From Agrypnia vestita (taxonomy: Eukaryota > Arthropoda > Insecta > Trichoptera > Phryganeidae), in contig JADDOH010010112.1 in assembly GCA_016648135.1 (NCBI GenBank), positions 1 through 64,000 of the forward strand: DNA of 64,000 nt, written 5' to 3'. Under the pieces are notes generated by a model. It searched no databases. It was given only the letters and a program-made list of their open reading frames with translations, and was not told the DNA's origin. Both the position numbers and the translations under genes were made by a program. How positions within the stretch are numbered: the first letter of the stretch is position 1; each line of letters opens with the position of its first letter. Of this stretch, positions 12,525-23,509 are shown piece after piece.

Positions 12525-13378
12525 CAAGGCTGCCCAACCCCAAGTCCTCGGGCCACAATGTGGCCTGCTTGTAATAAATCCTGGTTAAGTGATCTTGCAT
12601 TTCTTGTTGACATTTCTAATTACCTCAACATTTTGAATCTCAAATTACATGGCAAAGATTGTTCACTTCCGACTATGATTACTTTAATAAGCGGCCTCAA
12701 AGCTTAATTAAATTTGTTTATAATTAATTTAGCCAATGAAAATAGTCACCATTTTTCCACACTCAAAGATTTGAAAGAGAAGCTCAATATCGCCACTATC
12801 GATTATACTAAGTACGAATTTAAAATTAGATGCTTATTACAGTCGTTTGAAAGCATATTCCAGGACTTTGAAAGTATAAAAAAAAAATTACAAATTCTTG
12901 TGAATCTTTTTACAATCAGTTTGACTTATATATAATCAGTTATCCTGCCAATATTTAGCTGGAAATCAGGTACTAAGAGTATTTTAGGATGGCCCTGTTA
13001 AAAGCCTTAACAACCGTAGCACTTGTATGAGAAGGTGTATGAATGTGGCCGAAGCAAAAGTGGTATGCCTGGATAGAAGAGAGTGGCGTTCAATCCTCTC
13101 TGCCTACCCCTGCGGGGAAACGGCCCGGTGGTTAGTTAGTCAGTTAATTAGTTAGATTTAGTTTTTTTAATGTTGCTTACTTATTTGGCAGGAGATGCTA
13201 TTTATTTTATTATTTTAATAAACGACATTATCATAATATTGCATTTTTTTGTTGCACAATACTTTAATAATTAAGGCTTTATTCAAATTGGTAATAAAAA
13301 TAATAAAAATAGAAACCGTTAGTAATCATTTTTGAGTCGTCAATTTTGCCCGTCTGTTTAAAAGGTTGGGCAGCCTTG
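12525..13378 (+). mobile_element. Second hAT element, same target site
   Basis: TIRs CAAGGCTGCCCAACCCC and the inverse at 13361-13378, with perfect TTCTAGAG at 12517-12524 and 13379-13386. The internal frame 12714-12935 (KDLKEKLNIATIDYTKYEF, then SFESIFQDFESIKKK) resembles the middle of GTF2IRD2-like hAT transposases. A LINE-A piece (12985-13150) is nested inside. Confidence 0.88.
12985..13150 (+). repeat. LINE-A 3' tail nested in hAT
   Basis: Reads along the last codons of LINE-A (agaaggtgtatgaatgtggc, then ctctctgcctacccc and ggggaaacgg) and ends in a TTAG-like simple tail, gttagttagtcag. It inserted after the hAT. Confidence 0.75.
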
Positions 13379-13759
13379 TTCTAGAGGTTGAAACAACGGT
13401 CGAGAGTTCGAACCAGCAAGTTATTCCTATTTTTTATTGCATTTTCATAGTAATTTAGCTGTCATTGTAAATAAAAAGAAGTCATACTGAAAAACTAAAC
13501 TAAAGACAAAATTATATATTAATGGCGCTCAAAGTATTGAGTTGTAAAATTCTACACCGATCATTGTCGATTATTTTATCGAGTTTCATGAAAAGAATTA
13601 AAACTCATACTCACAGAATGTAACCTCACATTTAAACATTTAAAATAATTGGGGCAAACAAAAACTTTCTTCTATTAATGGTTCGCGTCTTAGAGAAACC
13701 CCGCTCTTAATATAGTATGTTTAAGGGCTAGAGAGAATCGGTGATGACTATTTTATGTT

Positions 13760-13945
13760 CTGTGTATAGTTTTCTGGGATATTCTGCCGTGTATATGTGA
13801 CCTCTCTGGCCAACGTTTCGGATCCCATTGCAGGGTCCATCATCAGCCCTGATTGGCCAGAGAGGTCACATATACACGGCAGAATATCCCAGAAAACTAT
13901 ACACAGAAGATTCTGAACGGCCGTGAAAACCTAAGGACATTTTTA
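13760..13945. mobile_element. Fold-back element with 13-bp target duplication
   Basis: Two perfect inverted arms of 56 bases (13758-13813 and 13853-13908) enclose a hairpin motif (minus strand, 13816-13846: CTGATGA-T-stem-GAAA). A non-inverted right tail, gattctgaacggccgtgaaa.., follows. ACTATTTTATGTT occurs at 13747-13759 and 13946-13958, a 13-bp direct duplication. Long duplications of variable size fit target-primed retroposition. A sister copy is at 33698-33942. Confidence 0.75.
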
Positions 13946-13964
13946 ACTATTTTATGTTATTGGC

Positions 13965-14050
13965 GTTGCCAACCGCGCGTCTGAGGTGCGAGTCTTTCTC
14001 GAGCCGTGTAATTTCTTTTTTTAGCCGTGAATTCGAACGAAATAACTATA
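13965..14050 (+). repeat. SINE-2 fragment (tRNA-related)
   Basis: The block gcgttgccaaccgcgcgtct, then gagtctttctcgagccgtg, ttttagccgtgaattcgaac has a degenerate B-box-like region and a conserved body. Related copies: 16790-16880 and 58440-58530 (minus), 34140-34265 (plus), partial at 15745-15780. Confidence 0.5.
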
Positions 14051-15284
14051 TTTAGACATAACTATAACACTCATTCCAAGTGCATTTCGTAGTCTCGGAT
14101 TCTCGCTACCTGCTGTTTCCCCCTACATGCATTTCCACTACAATTTTACTCTTTGGTGTTCCAAAATATGAAACCCTTAATAATTTTGTAACACGTATTC
14201 CGTGTGCTCATCTGTTTTTTTTTTTAAATATGCACATATTTAATGAAAAAATAAAGTAAATTTACGAATGAGAATGATACGATGCTACGCGTTCTTTGTA
14301 CTTTTATATTTCGTGAGATCATGGACACTCACTTGTGTGCATACGGTGCATAGCACCATTGAAAAGATTAGTAAAAAAATTAAAAAATTACATCCAACGA
14401 AGTTATGTTTGATAATTTTAATTTTTTTGCAGATTGCACAAAATAGCTATTTTTATCAATCAAAAAAAAATATTTGACGCAGTTTTATCAAATGAATTCA
14501 TTTACTACGGGCAATAATGTTCATTAAAAAAGGAATGAGGGACATTGACGTGCATCTGGAGATGACATATTCTTGAAGTGCCATGACCAAAAAATCGACC
14601 TGCGTGTAATCCATGACTATGGCTTATATCTAATTATTTTTAGTTATATATTTTTCATGCCGAAAAAATCCTTTCATTTCCCATAAAATCCACTTCAGTC
14701 GCTGCCCAGTACCAGAAGACAATAGAAGAAGTTGAGAGGAAATTTCAGCAGAATAATCGAGGCCGATGGCTCAAGTGAAAAGATCAGATTGTGCGTGAAT
14801 TTTCTACAACACAAACCCGCCCCCACCTCCACCCTAACCCCTAAATATACACGAACTTTAGATTGCGGGGTTGTGTATTTTATTTTAAATTATTTCGTGA
14901 CTGCCGCATTGTCTATTGAAATACGTGACAGGCTTCAGTATAAATGTCACTCAAATCTGACGTGGATATTCGACAGAAAATAAATCTTATATTATTTGTT
15001 AGTACTTATTTCAAATCAATTTATTGGTGGTTGGATAATATTTACACAAAATATCTAGGCGCCACGCCCACATTATTTGATTATTTGAAAAAGAATGTAG
15101 ATTAATCAATTGAAAACGTATACAAGAAAATCCATTAATTAAAAAAATATATTAACAAACATTCGTTTATCCACAGAATACAGTTACAGCTCTTTGAAAA
15201 TTTTGACTAAAAAAAATGGAAATGCGTACACTTAAAACGTCACTTAAAATTAAATTAAAATTAAATTAAAATTAAAAACACTTA
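14051..15284. other. No recognisable gene
   Basis: AT-rich DNA with chance frames only. A short AAATTAA-type simple repeat (15248-15280) directly precedes the LINE at 15285. Confidence 0.5.
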
Positions 15285-15680
15285 AAATGTATGATAGAGT
15301 AAAGAATGAAGATATTAGGAATGAATGTAAAGCTGATCGTAGCATAATACAGAGAATAAAAATAGGGTCGCTCAGGTGGTTTGGGCATGTTGAGCGAATG
15401 AATGAGGAAAGAATGGTAAGAAAGATATATGATGCAAGTGTTGACGGCGCCAGAAAAAGAGGGCGACCACGGAAGACGTGGCATGACCAGATTAACCAGA
15501 TACTGGAAGATGGTCCTGTTAGAAGTCTGAACAACCGTCGAGCTTGCATGCGAAGATGTATGAATGTAGACGAAGCGAAAGTTGTATGTCAGGACAGAGG
15601 AGTATGGCGCTCTATCCTCTCTGCCTACCCCCTCGGGGAAACGGCGTGATGGTAAGTAAGTAAGTAAGTAAGTAAAACGT
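15285..15680 (+). pseudogene. LINE-A reverse transcriptase C-terminus
   Basis: A 120-codon plus-strand frame starting MYDRVKNEDIRNECKADRS, with RWFGHVERMNEERMVRK and GARKRGRPRKTWHDQI, nearly identical to the minus-strand copy at 10838-11300. It ends at the stop after PLGETA and is followed by a (TAAG)n tail at 15652-15675. Strong 5' truncation leaves no endonuclease or RT palm. The near identity implies recent mobility of the family. Confidence 0.88.
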
Positions 15681-15689
15681 CACATTAAT

Positions 15690-17940
15690 CAAATATAATA
15701 ATTTTGTTGTCTGTCTGTCCCCATAACTTTGTGTAACTTCCGTAATTTCATTCGAATTCACGGCTAAAAAACAAAATAAAACGGTAATTAAAGCATTTGA
15801 GATTTGGATCAACAGAATAATGCTCGAATTAAGCTACATTCCATATTTATTTACATATGATTTGGCTAGTCTACTGTAGAAAAAGACCCAAGTCTCAGAG
15901 ACATTACAATGTCACAACGTCCGTTAAATGGATACTGACCGAATAGTGAGTTTTAAGAGCAAACTTACATCCGTGTACTCTTAGCACCTTCTTAAGGCTG
16001 GACATTCACTGCAAATGCATATGTCGGCGTTTTTTTTCGAAAATGAGTTTTTTTATTATTCATTTATATCAGAATGTATACTCTATACTGCAATTTTTTA
16101 GGGTAATAACTTAGATAGAACCTTTGTTGTTATACAAAAGTAATAATCTGGACATTATTTACAATAATTAATACAATATAAGCATTAATCGACAGACCGC
16201 GGCCAAAAAATCGTTTTTAGTGTCGGTCGCTTGACGGTTAAAATTCTTCTTATTTGTAGTTTTTGAACGTACCCCCAAATTACTATTTTTATTGAAGTGT
16301 TCGTCGAATTTACGGTAGTTTATATTTTAGTATTGGCAAAGCAAAAACTAGCATGCAAAATCACTTGGAAAAATTGTCAGAATGTGATTTACATATTTGT
16401 ATAATTATTTCCGCCACACAAACCTATTCAGCATCAAGATTCAAGGTCAAATCGTAATTTCAGTACCTATTGTGGTATTTTTGTGAATTTGGGAATGTGG
16501 AAATGTGGGAAGTGACTCGGGAGCTGAGCGTAATAATATGTGCAAGTAACGCATTGTGCTATAGATCTTTCTCACGTTTTTCTAACGCGCGTACATAAAT
16601 ACATGCGACCATTTTTTTAAAGTTATCTTCTTTTGGCACATTCAGGGTAAAATTTTCATTTTAACCGAAGTTGCGCATGCTGCGTGTTCGCATGTAGCGA
16701 AAGCATGTAGCGGGCCATGAGGTAAAACATGTAGCGAAAATGCGAGACCACGAAATGAACCTGATTATTATTTACTGTTCCAGTAATGTCTAAATATAAG
16801 AATTTATTTTAAATTCGAAACTAAAAAACGAAATTACACACGCCGCTGGAGCGGGGCTCGAGCAACGATTGCGTAATAAAGCAAAGTAGTGACTAACTGA
16901 CTTAGCCACCTACGGTTCTCCTTAGATCGTCAGAAATATATCTACCATATATACATATATTACATACTAGCCGTTCATACGAGAAAAATCGCAATATTAT
17001 TTAAATAATATTTTTATATGAAAGTATGTTCTAAGAGCACAATTACTGGATTTTGTCCCCAGAGGGATGAATTATAGCATACTTAAGCCAGCTCATACAG
17101 GTTATACCCTGACCCATCGTATAAGAGACTTCCATCCACTTTTCTCATATATAAGTTAGCTTTGTCTCTATGAGACTTCTATAATTTATCCGTAATTAAA
17201 AAATATTTATTTATATTTACAATACATAATGAAAAGCCTGTCAAATGTCGAACGTAGGGGGCGTAAATAAACGGTTCGCATCTTAGCTAAGTCGCAAACT
17301 TTTAATTTATTTTATTTAAACCTATAATTGTATTTTATGTTTAGCATTCGTTGTGTTTAATAAATCATTGTTAGCTGTTGGTTTTCCGAATAATTAAAAT
17401 AAAATAAAATGTTTATACCATTAATTTAATGTAAAATATATCTACCTAATATGTTTTTATTTAGTTACTAAATAAAAACATATTAAGCGGATATATTTTA
17501 AAATACTATTTAAATAATACTATTGAATTTAGTATTACTTCTAACGCGTGTACATGAGTACACGGACCATTTTTTTCATAAATGCTCTGTTAACAAACAT
17601 CGGTTTTAACTGGTTTGGAAGCTCTAATACGAATGTAAATCTGATTCTGAGTCTTATTCGGCTCTTACCTGTTCTTTTCAGGCAGTTCCCAGAACATCAC
17701 TCACGTATTCGTTGAAATTATTCATACCGTGTACAATTATAAAGGTGTACTTTACCTGCGGGGTTATTCATTAGCAAGGGTGGTCCCCACCGCCCTTCGC
17801 TTCCGCGCGCACGGAAGCGCAAGGGGTAAAGAAGTTTACCAGTGCGTAGATCGGAGGCCAAACTCAACGAAAAGACTCGAACTCAAAGCACCTTGGAAAA
17901 TTCATCCCTTATTTGGACACCATGTTAAACAGCAAAAGTT
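15690..17940. other. Intergenic/intronic DNA with old repeats
   Basis: No gene is found. It includes a SINE-2 remnant (16790-16880, minus), a block at 16655-16760 with repeated catgtagcgaaa motifs that recurs at 58290-58420, and a piece at 17030-17180 shared with 10386-10440 and 26520-26650. Confidence 0.5.
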
Positions 17941-17946
17941 TCTTCG

Positions 17947-18295
17947 TATTGTAAGGAGATGCAAAAAAGACCTTACGCACTGCCCTAGTGATGTGTCACT
18001 TGTCACAACACAAAGGAAGAATCGAGAACGACCTAGGGTAGTCTACGATCTTCGGGAAATATGTAAAGCATTCGAGGAACGACTAGAAAAGCCTAGAAGT
18101 CACGAGAATCTTCTCCTAAAAACTAGAAAAATCCAGAAAGTACCAGCATTTTCAGATATAAATACGAGCGGCGAGGGAGTTGCAAGACGTTGCCCAATGT
18201 GGCCAGTCGTAAAATTTCAAAGTGATAAATCAAGCGAATAATCGAGCGAATTTCTTACCTAAAAGAAGCGAAATAAACAGGAAAGATTAAAGTAT
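17947..18295 (+). repeat. Partial LTR (5' part)
   Basis: Starts TGTAAGGAGATGCAAAAAAG, cognate to the TGTAACGAGGC start of 9774. It has a TATA-like gatataaatacgag at about 18156 and the ggccagtcgt block. The 170-codon frame across 17729-18241 begins outside the LTR and shows no protein family features. Confidence 0.65.
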
Positions 18296-18589
18296 AATAA
18301 CTGCATGTAAATCACAAGAACATGTCGTACATACAATATGCATTTTTCTGACCCTATCGTTAATGCTGATATTCTTGCAGATATCCAATTATCATTTTAA
18401 AATTTATTCTTACATGATCGGACTGCAGTGATTCACTAAATATACATACATATACATCTTGCTGGAGTAGGCCGAAAACACATTAATTAATTTTTCAATA
18501 TACTACGTCACCGTAAAACTACTGGGCAGTTTGGCATATCTACAATGTAATAAATATCAAAAAATTAATAAATATATATAAAAAAAAAA

Positions 18590-19060
18590 AACTTAACATG
18601 AATTAACTTAACGCTATTCTTTAATCTACACTATTTAACAATAAAAACACCTATCTATCACTCGGAGAATATTCAGTTCTCGCACATGGAAGTCGCACTA
18701 GTTTATTTCACGACTGGCCACCCTGGGCGTCGCCTCGCGGCTCACGGCCCACTTCGCACCAAACGAACATGAATGACTCAAAACACGATGAAATCTTCTT
18801 TCGCGGCGGCGTAGTTCCGTATTTGTGCTCAAAAACTAAATTATCGAAACTCCTAGATTTTTCTAGTATCCAGGAGAAGATTCTCGTCGCTTCTAAGCTT
18901 TTCCAGGCATTCTGCTAATATTGTAGATAATTCCAGAGTGTGGTGGTGTACCCCAAAATGTAGTGAAAGGTCCTAGAGGTTTCGATGTTATTGTCGTCAT
19001 TAACATATTACGTACAGAAGTAGGTAATCTCTTTTGCCATTTCATTGTTTTTTAATGTAT
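18590..19060 (-). repeat. Partial LTR, inverted
   Basis: On the minus strand it carries the same R/U5 words (aagaatagcgtt, gtgcgag) and the ggtggccagtcgtgaaat block. The U3 end is near 19060. Confidence 0.65.
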
Positions 19061-19414
19061 TTTGTAGCCAGTATTCAGTGTCTCATTAGAAAAATTAAAT
19101 TTAAAAAAAACCTTGAATCGGTGCAAAACTCTAAAATTCATATTACTTAAAAAGAAATAATTCTGTATCAATTGTATTTATACCACTGAAATCGGGAAGT
19201 TGACATCAGCCAAGCGCTCCTTTAAGGAAAACTGTTATCAATAATTAAAGAGCCTTTGGCAACACTCAATAGCTGTAGGGTCATTTGGTTTAAACAAAAC
19301 ATAATACAATACCTTTTGTCCTATCAAATGCATAGAAATACTTTTTTAGAAATAATTTTAAAAATCCTAGTACTTTTTGGCACAAACCATAATTTTTGAG
19401 AAATTAAATTTTCT

Positions 19415-20205
19415 CTCCTCATATTTTGTATTGTGACATAGTAGTTGTAAGTAATAATATTAAAGAACTAAGTATAATGCTAAAAGAACTACACGAAGCT
19501 TCGAGCAAAGTTGGTCTTAAGATGAACATAAAGAAAACAAAAATTTTGAGTCCAGAGAACAAAGTCATCACAATCAATGGTAATAATATTGAAATAGTAG
19601 ATGAATATATATACCTAGGACACAAGATAAAAATTAATAAAGAGAACCAAACAGCAGAATTTCCAAGACGAATAGGAATGAGCTGGGCTGCTTTTGGCAA
19701 ACTCAAACATATCTTCGAGAACAAAGAGATCCCAATTAGCCTAAAAAGAAAAGTCTTTGAATCGTGCATACTGCCAGTGATGACGTATGGAATGGAGACT
19801 ATGGCCCTTATAAAGAAAAATGTAGAAAAGCTCAAATGCACGCAACGATTCATGGAGAGATCCATGCTTGGAGTAAGCCTAAGAGATAGAGTTAGAAACG
19901 ACGAAATTAAGCGCAGAACTAGAGTAGTGGATATCATGGATCGTGTAGCGAAGCTAAAATGGCAATGGGCATGACACGTTGCAAGACAGGATACTACAAA
20001 TGGCCTCCCAGAGTTCTGAAATGGAGACCTTGGGAAAATAAAAGAGGCATCGGAAGACCTCAAAAGAGATGGGCCGATGATATTGTCGCTGATATTGTGG
20101 GGGGAAAGAAATGGCTACAATTAGTCAACAACAGGTAAGAATGGAAAAATAAGGAGGAGGCCTATATCCAGCAGTGGAAAGACGAAAGCTGATGAAGAAG
20201 ATGTT
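19415..20205 (+). pseudogene. LINE-B reverse transcriptase C-terminal half
   Basis: The frame from 19426 reads DIVVVSNNIKELSIMLKEL, KVGLKMNIKKTKIL, YIYLGHKIKINKE, then LPVMTYGMETM and RDRVRNDEIKRRTRV, ending KWQWA before an in-frame TGA at 19972-19974. The frame then continues HVARQD for a short way, with further breaks, to a GIGRPQKRWADDI-like segment. These are the post-palm thumb motifs of non-LTR reverse transcriptases. The stop replaces the Gly of the usual WAGHVAR. 5' truncated and inactive. Confidence 0.85.
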
Positions 20206-20622
20206 TTGTATTATTAAAATACCTAAAATCTACATACATAAATCTTAGCTTGTAAGGATGGAATACTCTAAGATCTTATCGGGCCTGTTCTTGTGATTCA
20301 GCCCTTGAAGCCACGTGCGCTCGCGGGCTCGCTATTTAGTTGATCTACCCCTCAAAACATCTAAATAAACAAACATCCCTACGTTCGAGCAAAACTTCAT
20401 TTTGCAAGAATCCAGAATCGCTTTTAACTCGTATATTCAACCAATTAAACGGAAGCCTGGATAAACAGAATCTAAATAAAAGTGTAAGCGAACGTATCCA
20501 ACATGTAAAAATTATTTAAATAAGTTACAAAAAAAATGCAAAAATATATTTCGAACCTAGTAACTAACTCCGTCAGCATGTGCCGACTTGTAACATATTT
20601 TGATCAACAGTGTTCTGATGTA

Positions 20623-21100
20623 CTAGCTGTGCCCGCGCGGCTTCGCATGCATAGATTTTTAGTACACTGTTTGGATCGTCATAGAACTTTCGCGAACCTT
20701 CTAAAACATTCTCCTTCCAGAACTTTCAAGAAATTTATCGAATATACAGAAACCTTCTAGACACACCGACACATTCCGCCACTCAGCTTAGAACCTTATA
20801 GAACTTTCGGGAATTTTCTAGAACCTTCTCCTTCCAGAACTCTCTAGAACAGGTTTTTCCGGAACCTTCTAGACTCACCGACACTGTCGGCGCACCTATA
20901 TTGAAATAATCTGAAGCATTTGCGGCCTTCCCATAACAAAACAATGCACTAGAAAGCACATTTTCGTCACCCACTCCCATCCACGCACAGCCACATGTGA
21001 CACCAAAAGCTATCCACCACCATAACCACCAGTGGGTGGTTGTGGCTGGTTGTGGAGAACTCTTGGCGGGTAGGAAAACACGGGTTTCTTTTTATATATA
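20623..21100 (-). mobile_element. Helitron-like element carrying a heat-shock-element array
   Basis: At the left edge, CTAGCTGTGCCCGCGCGGC followed by TTCGCATGC is the inverted 3' terminus of a Helitron, with A before CTAG as expected. The other end is uncertain; tttttatatatacata at about 21090 could be a decayed 5' end. Inside is a GAAnnTTC array (20715-20875), then an unassigned stretch including cactcccatccacgcacagc. Confidence 0.55.
20715..20875. promoter_or_regulatory. Array of heat shock elements (HSF-binding type)
   Basis: Perfect pentamer phasing: TTCnnGAAnnTTCnnGAA at 20715-20732; GAAnnTTCnnGAAnnTTCnnGAAnnTTC at 20801-20828, extended upstream by GAAccTTA at 20791; and TTCnnGAAnnTTC at 20857-20869. 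HSF trimers bind three or more such inverted pentamers. No TATA box or gene is seen beside it, so function is inferred from sequence alone. Confidence 0.65.
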
Positions 21101-21477
21101 CATAATGATTATTTTCCAAATTTATGGTTAATACAATATGTTGTATCGTCAGGATTTGGATGGGGTGGATATGTTTAGCACTTCTTTACACAAATTCAAG
21201 AAAAGCGTCCGCACCAATATGCACACCTTCCATTAGCCGCTCCTAGTATTCTGAGACTTCCGGCTTTTTCATATTGACCGCAACGTGATTTTTTTGTGTG
21301 ATATTTTTTCGTCGCTGGCAACGCCTCGTTTATTGTCTGTTTTATGTGGTGTTTTTCTATTAAATTTATTTTTCCAATATGCATTTCCTTTTATTTTAAG
21401 TGCATGCTGCAGATATTCTTAATTGGAAAATTGACATAACCATTTATATTATTAATATTATAAATATTTAAAGCATT

Positions 21478-22100
21478 TACTTTGTGGTAAGACATAATAA
21501 CAGAATGTTAGTAAACTAAAAAAAAGTAAAAACCACTACCAGATTTACGGTCTACCGGTTTCGAGACGTACCCATCTCTTCGTCAGGACCAACACTACGC
21601 TACTACATTCACAACACTATACACCCCAACCATAGTATTGTCAAACTATCACCACTATTGTTCACATGCGTGTTAATCTTGTCAGGGACAAGCATGCACT
21701 GATTATGAACCATCGAACTACTGAACAATTCAGGGATCTAACGAGAGAGAGTGAGAGGAGGCGGGGTCTAAAGTGGGTGTTACCACATCTCTTGTGAACG
21801 CTACATTAAACAAAGTGCTATATGGAAAATTAATTTGCTTATTAATGAGAGGTACTCTATTATTCACCGCCTCCCTAATGTAAAAAATTTCTAAATTATT
21901 CAACTTTAAACCTTTATTATTAGTCTTTAATATTTTCACCCCTATTTTTGGGTCAAATTTATGATTATTTTCTATGAGGTGGTTAGAAAATTCTGAAAAA
22001 TTGTTGTTATTAAGAGAATCAAAGAACATATGAGGTGTCTTAGGTGTATCCTTGAAGGTGATATTCAGTACCAGATATACTGAGGAAAGTGACATGAGTC
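21478..22100 (-). pseudogene. Penelope-like element 3' end (family B)
   Basis: The minus-strand frame 22095 to 21730 reads FSEFSNHLIENNHKFDPKIG, then KGLKLNNLEIFYI and LINKQINFPYSTLFN, the C-terminal portion after the GIY-YIG core of a PLE. Downstream on the same strand are the hairpin motif (21586-21559: CTGACGA-A-GAGATG..CGTCTC-GAAA) and a tail to about 21478. The RT is missing. A fold-back derivative of this tail is at 26886-27332. Confidence 0.75.
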
Positions 22101-22140
22101 AAATCTACCACTCATGTTCTCTCCTCACGCCACACTAGCG

Positions 22141-22240
22141 TCATGTATCATTCTCAACATCCGTCTTCAAACTTTTCACTATCGTAAGATCGGCTGTACA
22201 TTTACTTCTAATGTGTTCATTCTTTATTCTATCATAAAAG
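22141..22240 (-). repeat. Short LINE-A fragment
   Basis: The minus-strand frame ends YDRIKNEHIRSKCTADLTIV, matching YDRVKNEDIRNECKADRSII of LINE-A. The upstream part of that 147-codon frame (to 22584) is lysine/isoleucine-rich and not recognised. Confidence 0.55.
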
Positions 22241-22850
22241 TAGATATACTTTGTGAACACGTCTGACCTCTCGGAGTTTTGTATTTTGGCCAAACTTTTC
22301 TGATAAATTGACCTTATTAATATTTCGAGTTCTGATATCTTTATATTTCCAAATGGCAGCTTTTCAAAAAATTCCACGAGACTTAAACGGGAGATATTCT
22401 TTCCTTTTATCTGAATCTTGTAGCTTATATTGGAAGTATTTTCATCATTTGCAGCACTCTTATTTTTAAACGAAATTTGTAAATTAACCATTAACAAATA
22501 CCATTTTAAAAAATCGATTTTTATCGATATAACCCAGGCTTGATAAAAACCTGTCGTCACATAATAAAACCGAAGTTGACGCAAAATGAGAGAGACATTT
22601 CACTTTCTGGAAATTGAATGTCCAAAAAATATTTACATTAATCAAAAGATTTCCTTTGTTTTTTAATAATTTATTGAATAAATTCTTCATAAAATTTGTC
22701 GATCGTTATTCTTCAAAATATTTATTTAATAATTGTGATGATAAATTTTTGTAAATATTATTTTCCTTATATTATTTATCTTCTTTTTATTTATTTATAG
22801 ATGATATCAACGTGAAATCTCGTATTATTTCAGTATTTATTGTAAAATAT

Positions 22851-23475
22851 TGTCACGTATCGTGGCTTAGGAGGAATAAATGAAAACACTGAAAATTAAT
22901 TAGCGATTTATTAATTAATGATTAATTAAATATTCAATGTACAAAGTTACTAAAAGCGAATCAAACTTAACGCTTTTCTTTTAATTACACTATTCTGCAA
23001 TATATCACTCGTAAATGAACACTTTATTATCGCTGGGTAACATGTTTTTATCACTTGCTAGAATATTCCGTTTTCGCACTTGTTATTTATCGCTTATTTA
23101 TTTCGCCAATTAAGTACTTCGCTCTATTATTCGTCTTATTTATCGATTCACAATTCACGACTGGCATCACTGGGCGTCGTCTCGGCTCGCGCGTACTTCG
23201 CACCAACCTGTCAAACACGACAACTCTCTGCGGCGGCCTAGACCACTTTATTTATATCCAAAAACTGGATAATCGAACATCCTGTATTTTTCTAGTGTTT
23301 AGTACAAGGTTCGCTTCCAGCCTTTTCCAGGTGTTCCTCGAATGATGTAGCTAATTCCAGAGTGAGGTAGTATCTCCAGAATATAGGGGAAGGTCCTAAA
23401 GGTGCAGATGTTTCTATCGTCATTGACATATTATGAGGGGTTCTATACGTAATCTCTGTTGCCATTTCGTTATAT
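22851..23475 (-). mobile_element. Solo LTR, inverted
   Basis: Begins TGTCACGTATCGTGGCT (the inverse of the family's agccacgacacgtgaca end) after ATAT, and runs to about 23475, where ccatttcgttata is the inverted TGTAACG-like start with one substitution. AATAAA-type and TATA-type signals sit in the same order as in 45254-45864. No internal genes. Confidence 0.75.
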
Positions 23476-23509
23476 ATTCCAAAAAAAAATATACCAAACT
23501 CCTAACTAT

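Noticed and set aside
17729..18241. 170-codon + frame
   Set aside because: Starts outside and runs through an LTR fragment (U3 with TATA box); no protein motifs.
22242..22584. Upstream part of a 147-codon minus-strand frame
   Set aside because: Low-complexity Lys/Ile/Asn-rich, no motif, and fused to a LINE-A scrap; not enough to call a gene.
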